7,901 bases of DNA from Rhodospirillaceae bacterium (GTDB taxonomy: Bacteria; Pseudomonadota; Alphaproteobacteria; UBA11136): NCBI GenBank assembly GCA_002686135.1, contig NZAO01000073.1, forward strand, positions 6,915-14,815, written 5' to 3'. A program made the translations under genes and the position numbers. Shown here piece after piece: positions 1 to 5,391 of this stretch. Position 1 is the first letter of the stretch. Each line of letters begins with the position of its first letter. Below the pieces are notes generated by a model. The model searched no databases and had not been told where the DNA came from. It saw only the letters and a program-made list of their open reading frames with translations.

Positions 1-665
1 GCGGCGTAGACGATGGGCCAGAACAGCATATAGGCGACGAAGGTGGCGCAGGCCCCGGCCAGCGCTAGCTCGAAGGCAAACCCCGCGGCTTTCATGGTCA
101 TCAGACCCACTTTGATTCCGAGATAGACGATGGCGGTCTTGATGAACCATTCTGGCTTCGCCGCCTCAGAAAGGAACGCAGCTAAAGGCTTGAAGAAATT
201 GCCAATCATCAGCCCGATGATAAGCGCCAGGATATAGGATGCGCCGCCGCCCAAAGAGAGCCCCCAGGTGATGCCGTATTTCTCCCACTTGTTGACGGGC
301 GCGGCGAGATGGGCCTCGTGGCCGATGATCCACGCCGCCCAGGTAATCACGAACAGCACGGTCCAGCCCTTGAGGAAGCGCCCCACGTCGAGACCCATGG
401 ATCTGGCCCCGGCACAGGTCAGGCCGGTAAAGACGGCATAGGTCGTGACCAGCGCCGCCCACGGGTTCCAGTCGCCATAGGTCTTGCCGCTGACCACCAC
501 GGCCTCGCCCAAATCAGTCCAGGTCTTGGTCTTGGCCATCCAACCCACAAGGTCGACGCCGCCCAGTGAAACCAGCCCCGCAGCAAACATGACCAGCCCC
601 AGCCACACCGCCCACCAGTCCTCGCTATCCCTCATGCCGGCGGTCCAGCTTCGGTTCATCACCAT
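1..665 (-). CDS. YeiH/UPF0324-type membrane transporter (putative sulfate exporter family), N-terminal part
   Basis: The open frame runs off the window start, so only about 221 N-terminal residues are visible. Hydrophobic segments lie near residues 18-40, 68-90, 98-121, 131-157 and 172-221, so this is a polytopic inner-membrane protein. The stretch around residues 175-190 (KTAIVYLGIKVGL) resembles the conserved 'LGI-L-G' region of YeiH proteins. Family members are annotated as putative sulfate or anion exporters, but the substrate is largely unproven. The hydrophilic insert at residues 43-66, between the first two spans, is longer than I expect for E. coli YeiH and fits the longer bacterial subgroup. 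Three in-frame ATGs are possible, at 665, 659 and 635. A GTGGGGG stretch in the 13-base gap after the upstream gene sits 4 bases from the 665 start and 10 from the 659 start, so 659 is equally defensible. It is the last visible gene of a four-gene minus-strand operon. The family call is from recalled sequence features, not a search. Confidence 0.75.
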   Translation of the reverse strand, partial: MVMNRSWTAGMRDSEDWWAVWLGLVMFAAGLVSLGGVDLVGWMAKTKTWTDLGEAVVVSGKTYGDWNPWAALVTTYAVFTGLTCAGARSMGLDVGRFLKGWTVLFVITWAAWIIGHEAHLAAPVNKWEKYGITWGLSLGGGASYILALIIGLMIGNFFKPLAAFLSEAAKPEWFIKTAIVYLGIKVGLMTMKAAGFAFELALAGACATFVAYMLFWPIVYA

Positions 666-678
666 GCCGCCCCCACGC

Positions 679-930
679 TCACAGATCGAAGGTTACGTTG
701 CGGTTGAAATAATGGGAGGCGTATTGCCGCATCCACACCGGAAAGGCCGCGAAGTCGAAAGCCATGGCCACCGTGACCGGCGCTCCTTTCCCACAATTCC
801 CCGCGCGCAGGGCATCCGCTACTTCCGCGTCGAGATCAGCAAGGGTGCGCCCGCTGACCGCAAACGAATCTCCCCGCGCAACCCAGCGTGTGCCGTCATG
901 GCCGAGACTCATCTCCATATCCGTCCCCAT
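679..930 (-). CDS. Small soluble DUF5395-like protein
   Basis: This encodes 83 residues with no membrane segment or signal peptide. The pattern is an N-terminal beta-strand pair (MEMSLGHDGTRWVARGDSFAV), a helix with alternating acidic and Ala residues (TLADLDAEVADAL), and a conserved-looking C-terminus with aromatic residues (FPVWMRQYASHYFNR). This resembles the DUF5395 family of about 80 residues, whose function is unknown to me. The ATG at 928-930 follows a run of six G residues 4 bases upstream, which supports this start. The stop lies 13 bases before the transporter gene and the start 21 bases after the upstream small membrane gene, so it is very likely co-transcribed with both. The sandwich between membrane proteins suggests a cytoplasmic accessory of the transporter, but that is inference. 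I am fairly sure it is a real gene and less sure of the family name. Confidence 0.7.
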   Translation of the reverse strand: MGTDMEMSLGHDGTRWVARGDSFAVSGRTLADLDAEVADALRAGNCGKGAPVTVAMAFDFAAFPVWMRQYASHYFNRNVTFDL

Positions 931-951
931 GATCCCCCCGCGCGCGCCGCT

Positions 952-1140
952 CTACAGAATAAAGACGTTGACCAGAACGCCTAGCACCACCAGACCGGCA
1001 AAGCCGAGCCCCAGGCTCCACAGACAGAGTCGGGTTTCCCAGTCCGCCCACGGTTCGGGCGCGTCCATGGACAACTCCGGGGACGGTGCCTCGCCGGAGG
1101 CGTTTTCCCCACCTGAAACAGAGATGTTCTCGCCGCTCAT
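952..1140 (-). CDS. 62-residue single-span membrane protein, function unknown
   Basis: The frame continues further upstream, but the ATG at 1138-1140 is chosen because it follows the stop of the preceding gene by 4 bases, with TAAGG overlapping that stop as a ribosome-binding site. The product has an acidic, Ser/Gly/Pro-rich N-terminal half (residues 1-35, beginning MSGENISVSG). A short Trp-containing stretch (EPWADWETR) follows, then one strongly hydrophobic helix at about residues 38-62 that ends the protein. This is the topology of a small tail-anchored or single-span subunit with its N-terminus probably in the cytoplasm. I do not recognise a named family. Its place between a DUF4389 membrane protein and a YeiH-type transporter suggests a small accessory subunit of the same membrane system. 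Short length makes the gene call moderate, but tight spacing and a sensible topology support it. Confidence 0.65.
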   Translation of the reverse strand: MSGENISVSGGENASGEAPSPELSMDAPEPWADWETRLCLWSLGLGFAGLVVLGVLVNVFIL

Positions 1141-1144
1141 GGCC

Positions 1145-1498
1145 TTATTTTTTCTTCTTTGCGGACTTGCGGGCTGGCGCCTTTTTCCGGGCCGCCGTGA
1201 CCTTTGCCTTGCCCCCGACCTTACTGGGCCAGGGACGGAAGGGATAGGGCATGTTTTCGCTGTGGAAAGTGAGGAACCACGTCGTCTCGGAAAGATAGAT
1301 ACCGAGACTCTGCCCAAAAGCACTGAGATGTTCATTGGCCTCGCCCGTCAGAAGCTTAGACAGGAACTGCACCACCACCACAACCCCGGCCATCAGTTCG
1401 GCCACATTGAAGAAGACAACGAAAAGGATCATGTAAAACAATCTGATCCATGTGCTCTGCCTTTTGACATTGGCCTTAAGTTCTTCGTCCATTTCCAT
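1145..1498 (-). CDS. DUF4389-type membrane protein with lysine-rich C-terminal tail
   Basis: The product has 117 residues. A charged N-terminus (MEMDEELKANVKRQ) leads into one long hydrophobic stretch at about residues 17-48 (WIRLFYMILFVVFFNVAEL and onward through a poly-Val run), which fits the DUF4389 family as I remember it. An amphipathic region (residues 49-90) follows, rich in aromatic residues and Pro. The last 23 residues are Lys/Arg/Ala rich and end in KKKK, resembling a histone-H1-like or polyanion-binding tail. The frame is open further upstream, but the start at 1498 is preferred because GGAGG lies 7 bases before it. The alternative ATGs at 1552 and 1516 have no comparable site. 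It is the first gene of the leftward operon, followed 4 bases later by the small membrane gene. Function is unknown. The tail is added to the usual domain and could bind nucleic acid, phospholipid or an acidic partner (inference). Confidence 0.75.
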   Translation of the reverse strand: MEMDEELKANVKRQSTWIRLFYMILFVVFFNVAELMAGVVVVVQFLSKLLTGEANEHLSAFGQSLGIYLSETTWFLTFHSENMPYPFRPWPSKVGGKAKVTAARKKAPARKSAKKKK

Positions 1499-1504
1499 GA
1501 CATT

Positions 1505-1510
1505 GCCTCC
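1505..1510 (-). promoter_or_regulatory. Strong ribosome-binding site that fixes the DUF4389 gene start
   Basis: On the minus strand the bases read GGAGGC, followed by six bases and the ATG at 1498. This is a near-ideal Shine-Dalgarno core. It lies inside the longer open frame that begins at 1552, which argues that translation begins at 1498 and that residues before it are not made. Confidence 0.7.
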
Positions 1511-1534
1511 AGCCATTTTCTCTTGTTTGCAGAA

Positions 1535-1588
1535 TTTCCGTAGAATACCCATAACTTAAGCCAAGAGCATATCTTTCCCCTACGGAAA
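1535..1588. repeat. Perfect 9-bp inverted repeat with 36-base spacer
   Basis: TTTCCGTAG at 1535-1543 is exactly complementary to CTACGGAAA at 1580-1588. Pairing does not extend in either direction. It lies 37-90 bases upstream of the DUF4389 start, so it could be the stem of a leader RNA for the leftward operon or two half-sites for a regulator. Chance occurrence cannot be excluded, although a perfect 9-bp match this close together is uncommon. Confidence 0.45.
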
Positions 1589-1718
1589 CTTTTGATGGGT
1601 GTAAATCGGTTCATCCGGACAGACGCGGCGCGCCTGGATGACCGCCAAGCCACGTGCCATCAGAGCGGGGCAATATTAGCCAGAAAAATTCTTAAGGCAC
1701 ACTATGCATTTGCGCCCT

Positions 1719-1746
1719 TTGCGAACGGGGCAACAGACGCTATAAC
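1719..1746 (+). promoter_or_regulatory. Candidate sigma70-type promoter for the fwdD-fhc operon
   Basis: TTGCGA (1719-1724) and TATAAC (1741-1746) are separated by 16 bases. They match the -35 and -10 consensus at 4 of 6 and 5 of 6 positions. Transcription from here would start near 1753 and give a leader of about 110 bases carrying both palindromes at 1765-1826. Proposed by eye only. Confidence 0.4.
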
Positions 1747-1764
1747 TCTCTCCCGTAACGGAAG

Positions 1765-1826
1765 GGGCTATATCAAAAATATGCCCAGGATTTTGTCTTT
1801 TAAGGCATATATCTTTTATATGTCCT
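1765..1826. promoter_or_regulatory. Cluster of palindromic GGC-ATAT half-sites, candidate operator or leader structure
   Basis: Four related half-sites occur in alternating orientation: GGGCTATAT (1765-1773), ATATGCCC (1779-1786), AAGGCATATA (1802-1811) and TATATGTCCT (1817-1826). The first pair forms an imperfect palindrome around CAAAA, with one extra base in the left arm. The last pair matches at 8 of 10 positions around TCTTT. ATATGCC (1779-1785) is also exactly complementary to GGCATAT (1804-1810). The arrangement is typical of a dimeric repressor or activator site, or of alternative hairpins in an mRNA leader, directly upstream of fwdD. No known regulator motif was recognised. Confidence 0.4.
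1793..1821 (+). promoter_or_regulatory. Alternative weak promoter close to fwdD
   Basis: TTGTCT (1793-1798) is followed after 17 bases by TTATAT (1816-1821), with TATATG one base further on as another reading of the -10. Matches to consensus are weaker than for the element at 1719-1746. If used, the palindrome at 1802-1826 would overlap the promoter as an operator would, and the leader would be about 35 bases. Confidence 0.25.
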
Positions 1827-1863
1827 GAAGGGGCCTGTATTGGATAGTAGAGAGAGCACATTC

Positions 1864-2208
1864 ATGGCCGAAACCATGATACTGATTCCTGGCCGCACCA
1901 CGAAACAGGGTGTGGGCCTGCTTGAAAGCAAGTTCAAGAAACAATACCGTGACGCCACCACCACCGTTGAAATCAACGTCGAGGACATGGCGCGGCTGGG
2001 TCTGAAGGACGGCTGCAAGGTCAAACTACGTTCGGCCAATGGCGTGACGACGGTAAAATGCACGGGACGCAAAACCGAAGACCTGCCCCCCGGCGTTCTG
2101 TTCATTGCCTATGGCCCTCCCACCAGCAAACTGATGGGCACGGATACAGGGGCGAGCGGCATGCCTCTCTCCAAGCATCTGGAAGTGGAGTTAGAGAGCG
2201 TCAATTAG
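1864..2208 (+). CDS. fwdD: FwdD-like molybdopterin-dinucleotide-binding subunit of formylmethanofuran dehydrogenase
   Basis: This 114-residue protein matches archaeal FwdD/FmdD (about 130 residues) along its length. It has the N-terminal GRTTKQG motif (residues 10-16; GRT-x2-QG in FwdD), then INVEDMARLGLKDGCKVKL (like 'EDMEKLGIKEGDKVKV'). LPPGVLFIAYGP and the C-terminal DTGASGMP (like 'DTHSTGMP') follow. FwdD is the small double-psi barrel that, with FwdB, holds the Mo- or W-bispyranopterin cofactor. It lies 66 bases before fhcB and is read the same way. The ATG at 1864 follows AGAGAG. An in-frame TTG at 1840 preceded by AAGGGG would add eight residues and cannot be ruled out, but archaeal proteins start near the chosen Met. 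As I recall, the studied bacterial Fhc of Methylorubrum lacks this subunit, so its presence hints at a functional metal cofactor. Confidence 0.85.
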   Translation: MAETMILIPGRTTKQGVGLLESKFKKQYRDATTTVEINVEDMARLGLKDGCKVKLRSANGVTTVKCTGRKTEDLPPGVLFIAYGPPTSKLMGTDTGASGMPLSKHLEVELESVN

Positions 2209-2219
2209 AGGTGACGCGA

Positions 2220-2297
2220 ATGACGCGTACCGCTAAATTATTTTGCGGATTTTATTCACAAGGGGTTGGAAAAGATGGGCGCAGCAACGAAAGCTAA
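2220..2297 (+). CDS. Possible 25-codon coupling ORF between fwdD and fhcB
   Basis: An ATG at 2220 is preceded by GAGGTGA (2208-2214) with 5 bases spacing, the best Shine-Dalgarno match in the fhc operon, directly after the fwdD stop. It would encode 25 residues starting MTRTAKLFCGFYSQG and end at 2297, overlapping the start of fhcB by 23 bases in another frame. It resembles no known protein. It may serve to deliver ribosomes to fhcB by translational coupling, be a residue of an older fhcB start, or be chance. Low confidence as a functional peptide. Confidence 0.25.
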   Translation: MTRTAKLFCGFYSQGVGKDGRSNES

Positions 2298-3651
2298 ATC
2301 GGAAGCCAACATCAAAACCGTGGAGAATGCCACCTGTACATTTTGCGGATGTTTGTGCGATGACATGGTTCTGACCGTGGACATGGACGCCAAGAAGATC
2401 ACTAAGGCCAAAAACGCCTGTGTTCTGGGCAAGGCCTTGTTCCTCAGTCACGAAGAAGAAGACCGCCCCTTCGCCCTCATCGACGGCAAGCCTGCTACCC
2501 TGAAAGAAGGTGTGGAGGAAGCCGCGCAAATTCTGGCCAATGCGCGCTTTCCCATGTTCTACGGAATGAGCGACACCACCTGCGAGGCGCAACGCCAGAA
2601 TGTAGCCCTTGTGGATATGGTGGGCGGCACCATTGATTCCACAACCTCAGTCTGCCATGGCCCCACGGGCATGGCGCTCCAGGGTGTAGGCGAAAGCACC
2701 GCGACCCTGGGCGAAATCAAGAACCGCGCCGATCTGGTCATCTATTGGGGTGGCAACCCGGCGGAATCCCTGCCCCGCCATTTCGCCCGCTACGCCGTCA
2801 CCGCCAAGGGCATGTACACCCCCAACCGCAAGAAGGACCGCACCATCGTTAACGTTGACGTGCGCCGCACCAAGAGCGTACCGGTCGCCGATATTTTCAT
2901 CCAGGTCAAGATAGGCGCCGATTTCGAACTGCTGTGGGCGTTGCGCGCCCTGGTCAAGGGGCGCCATGTGGACCCCAATATCGAGAAGAGGACCGGCGTC
3001 TCCCTGGAAACCATGAAAGACCTCGTGGAGCGCATGAAAAATTGTCGCTATGGCGTGCTGTTCTTCGGCATGGGACTGTCCATGACCCGTGGCCGCCATT
3101 TCAATTCCGCCGCCATCCTGTCACTGGCGTCCGATCTCAATGAATATACCCATTTCATCGCCACCCCCATGCGCGGCCACGGCAACGTCGCCGGCGCCGA
3201 TATAGTGGTTTCCTGGCAGACCGGATATCCCTTTGGTGTGAATTTCAGCCGCGGCTATCCCAAATTCAATCCCGGCGAGTTCACGGCCACCGACATGTTC
3301 GCGCGTGGCGACGCCGATGCCGGGCTGATCCTGGCCAGCGACCCGGGCTCCAATTTTACCCAGGCCGCTATCGATCATATGAAGAAAATTCCTATGATCG
3401 TGCTTGACCCCAAACTCACCCATACCGCCAAACTGGCCCGGGTCGCCTTTACCACGTCCCATTACGGCATCAACACCGGCGGCACGGCTTATCGCTCCGA
3501 CGGCGTGCCCATTGAACTGCGGCCTTGCCTTGACTCGAAATACCCAAGCGACGAAGAGGTTATCCGCGCCATTTACAAGCGCGTTGAACAACTCCTCAAA
3601 ACCAGGAAAAAAACCAAGGGCGCCAACAACAAGAGGCGTAAAGCCGCATAA
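2275..3651 (+). CDS. fhcB: Formylmethanofuran dehydrogenase subunit B-type protein (FhcB/FwdB)
   Basis: The 458 residues align throughout with archaeal FwdB/FmdB (about 430). Near the N-terminus, C21, C24, C28 and C49 (CTFCGCLCDDM and NACVLG) form the [4Fe-4S] site. C127 and H128 in SVCHGP correspond to the Mo/W-ligating Cys and catalytic His, and R300 in PMRGHGNV to the active-site Arg of FwdB. Cofactor-binding stretches VIYWGGNP (155-162), VNVDVRRTKS (192-201) and VLFFGMGL (261-268) are also recognisable. In archaea FwdB reduces CO2 to formate, which then passes through a tunnel to FwdA. Bacterial FhcB in Methylorubrum is thought to be a non-redox structural homologue, yet here the catalytic set is complete. 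The last 17 residues, from about K442, are strongly basic and not part of the FwdB fold. ATG 2275 has AAGGGG nine bases upstream; an in-frame TTG at 2266 is less likely. It is followed 54 bases later by fhcA. Confidence 0.92.
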   Translation: MGAATKAKSEANIKTVENATCTFCGCLCDDMVLTVDMDAKKITKAKNACVLGKALFLSHEEEDRPFALIDGKPATLKEGVEEAAQILANARFPMFYGMSDTTCEAQRQNVALVDMVGGTIDSTTSVCHGPTGMALQGVGESTATLGEIKNRADLVIYWGGNPAESLPRHFARYAVTAKGMYTPNRKKDRTIVNVDVRRTKSVPVADIFIQVKIGADFELLWALRALVKGRHVDPNIEKRTGVSLETMKDLVERMKNCRYGVLFFGMGLSMTRGRHFNSAAILSLASDLNEYTHFIATPMRGHGNVAGADIVVSWQTGYPFGVNFSRGYPKFNPGEFTATDMFARGDADAGLILASDPGSNFTQAAIDHMKKIPMIVLDPKLTHTAKLARVAFTTSHYGINTGGTAYRSDGVPIELRPCLDSKYPSDEEVIRAIYKRVEQLLKTRKKTKGANNKRRKAA

Positions 3652-3705
3652 CGGTTACACCTACCCCGGAAAACCATCAGCAAGACCATCAGAGAGAGAC
3701 CGTAA

Positions 3706-5370
3706 ATGGGATCTACGCTCCGTATCGTCAACGGAAGGGTGTACGACCCTGCCAATGATGTAGATGGCAAAACGCGCGATATTTGCATCAAAGACGGCAA
3801 GATCGTTAAAAGCGTGCCACCGAAGACAAAATGCATCGACGCCAAGGGCATGGTGGTCATGCCTGGCGGTGTCGATATCCACTGCCACATTGCCGGCGCC
3901 AAAGCCAATATCGCCCGCAAGCTCCAGCCCGACGATCACCGCCGTGATGTCCACCCCCGCCTCGATCTGAAAAAGGTCAACACCCGTTCGGGAACCGGCG
4001 GCACCGTGCCCTCCACCTTCACCACCGGATACCGCTACGCCACCATGGGTTACACCACGGCCATGGAAGCCGCCGTGCCGCCTTTACTCGCCCGTCATAC
4101 GCTGGATGAATTCGAGGATACGCCCGTCATAGACAAGGGGTTCTATATCCTCATGGGCAACAACGTGCTGCTCTACCAGATGCTTCAGGAGGGACGCCAC
4201 GAGGAAATACGCAACGCCGTGGCCTGGTGGCTCAACGCTACCAAGTCCTACACCACGAAGCTTGTCAATCCCGGCGGCGACGAGCCCTGGAAGGGGCACC
4301 GCAACGCCACCATCACGCAGTTGAACGATAAAATCGATGGCTACGAACAGCTCACCCCGCGCAAGATCATTACCTCCATGGTCAATACCGTGGAGGATCT
4401 TGGCCTGCCCCATCCCGTGCATATCCATTGCAATAATCTGGGACACAGCGGTAACTACAAAACCACGCTGGAGACCATGAAGGCCACCGGTGGGCGCCGT
4501 ATTCACATCACCCATATCCAGTTCCACAGCTATGGCGGAAAGCCGAATGAAAATCCCACCTCCAAGGCACCTCAAATCGCCGAATACATCAACAACAATT
4601 CCAACATCACCGCCGATGTGGGACAGGTCATGTTCGGCCGTTCCACAAGCATGACGGCGGACGCGCCCCTGGCGTGGATGCTAACCCGCTACAGCAACGA
4701 CCGGCGCTGGGTCAACGCCGACACCGAATGCGAAAGCGGCTGCGGCATCATCCCCTTCGCCTACCAGGAACAGGTCTATACCCATGCCCTGCAATGGGCC
4801 ATCGGGCTCGAGCTGTTCCTGCTGTCGAAGGACCCGTGGCGCATGGTGCTGTCCACCGACCATCCAAACGGTGGCACCTTCACCAGCTATCCGCGCCTAA
4901 TTCGCACCCTGATGGACCGCGAGTTCCGCAAACAACAGATGGATTCGGTGAACCAGAAGGCGGTGGCCAAGATCAAGCGTGGCCACCATATGGAGCGCGA
5001 ATACACCCTCCAGGAAATAGCCATCGTCACCCGCGCCGGGCCGGCGCGCATCCTCGGCCTCAAAAACAAGGGCCACCTCGGGCCGGGCGCCGACGCCGAT
5101 ATCACCATCTATGACGAACACGAGGACAAGGAACTCATGTTCAGCGCCCCGCGCTATGTCCTCAAGAGTGGCCACCTCATCATCGACAACCACGAATTCA
5201 GGAATAATCACGAGGGCAAGATCCTTCACGTGGCCCCCGGCTATGACGAGGGCATCAAGGACGTAATCCGTCCCTTCGTGGAGGATTTCTACACCATCAA
5301 ATTCGATAACTACGCGGTGAGCGACCATTACATCCCCCGCCACGAAGTCGTTCCCACCGCAAAACAGTAG
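3706..5370 (+). CDS. fhcA: Formyltransferase/hydrolase complex subunit A (formylmethanofuran hydrolase, amidohydrolase family)
   Basis: The 554-residue protein is a metal-dependent amidohydrolase of the FwdA/FmdA/FhcA type. It hydrolyses N-formyl-methylofuran to formate, or the reverse in archaea. The binuclear metal site is visible: H59 and H61 in GGVDIHCH, the Lys that is carboxylated in the family at K185 (TTKLVNPGG), His in VHIHCNN (239-241) and RIHITHIQFH (267-274), and the catalytic Asp D385 in LSTDHPNGG. The N-terminal beta domain (residues 1-50, IVNGRVYDP) and the C-terminal GADADITIYD (461-470) are standard for amidohydrolases. Length is typical of FwdA and FhcA. The start has GAGAGAGA about 7 bases upstream, like the AGAGAG before fwdD. 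The stop is 21 bases before fhcD. It should be cytoplasmic, bound to FhcB, C and D. All key residues are present, so the hydrolytic step should work. Confidence 0.95.
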   Translation: MGSTLRIVNGRVYDPANDVDGKTRDICIKDGKIVKSVPPKTKCIDAKGMVVMPGGVDIHCHIAGAKANIARKLQPDDHRRDVHPRLDLKKVNTRSGTGGTVPSTFTTGYRYATMGYTTAMEAAVPPLLARHTLDEFEDTPVIDKGFYILMGNNVLLYQMLQEGRHEEIRNAVAWWLNATKSYTTKLVNPGGDEPWKGHRNATITQLNDKIDGYEQLTPRKIITSMVNTVEDLGLPHPVHIHCNNLGHSGNYKTTLETMKATGGRRIHITHIQFHSYGGKPNENPTSKAPQIAEYINNNSNITADVGQVMFGRSTSMTADAPLAWMLTRYSNDRRWVNADTECESGCGIIPFAYQEQVYTHALQWAIGLELFLLSKDPWRMVLSTDHPNGGTFTSYPRLIRTLMDREFRKQQMDSVNQKAVAKIKRGHHMEREYTLQEIAIVTRAGPARILGLKNKGHLGPGADADITIYDEHEDKELMFSAPRYVLKSGHLIIDNHEFRNNHEGKILHVAPGYDEGIKDVIRPFVEDFYTIKFDNYAVSDHYIPRHEVVPTAKQ

Positions 5371-5391
5371 ATAACCCGGACAACAGGCAAC

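Larger units (their letters stand above)
1499..1863. other. Non-coding gap between divergent operons
   Basis: This 365-base region separates the leftward DUF4389 operon from the rightward fwdD-fhc operon. It is visibly more AT-rich than the genes, especially at 1670-1830. Short open frames cross it on both strands, but none has a good ribosome-binding site or protein-like composition. It contains a spaced inverted repeat near the left operon, two candidate promoters and a cluster of palindromic half-sites near the right operon, each listed separately. No RNA gene was recognised. Confidence 0.7.

Noticed and set aside
166..462. Minus-strand open frame of 98 codons near the left end
   Set aside because: It is in a different frame from the transporter, is Arg/Gly-rich and lacks membrane segments. 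The transporter frame in the same stretch is continuous and hydrophobic as expected.
764..1543. Long plus-strand open frame (259 codons) crossing the leftward operon, including a poly-His stretch
   Set aside because: It is antisense to three well-spaced minus-strand genes. Its composition (Ser/Arg/Pro-rich) is that of a frame shadow, and the His run is the complement of the valine codons in the DUF4389 membrane span.
1592..1861. Short open frames on both strands in the divergent gap
   Set aside because: They have no ribosome-binding site, no recognisable protein pattern and unlike codon use. The region is better explained as promoters and palindromes.
3673..3692. Tandem ACCATCAG repeat before fhcA
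   Set aside because: There are only two 8-base copies with a 4-base spacer. This is too little to support a regulatory or mobile-element claim.
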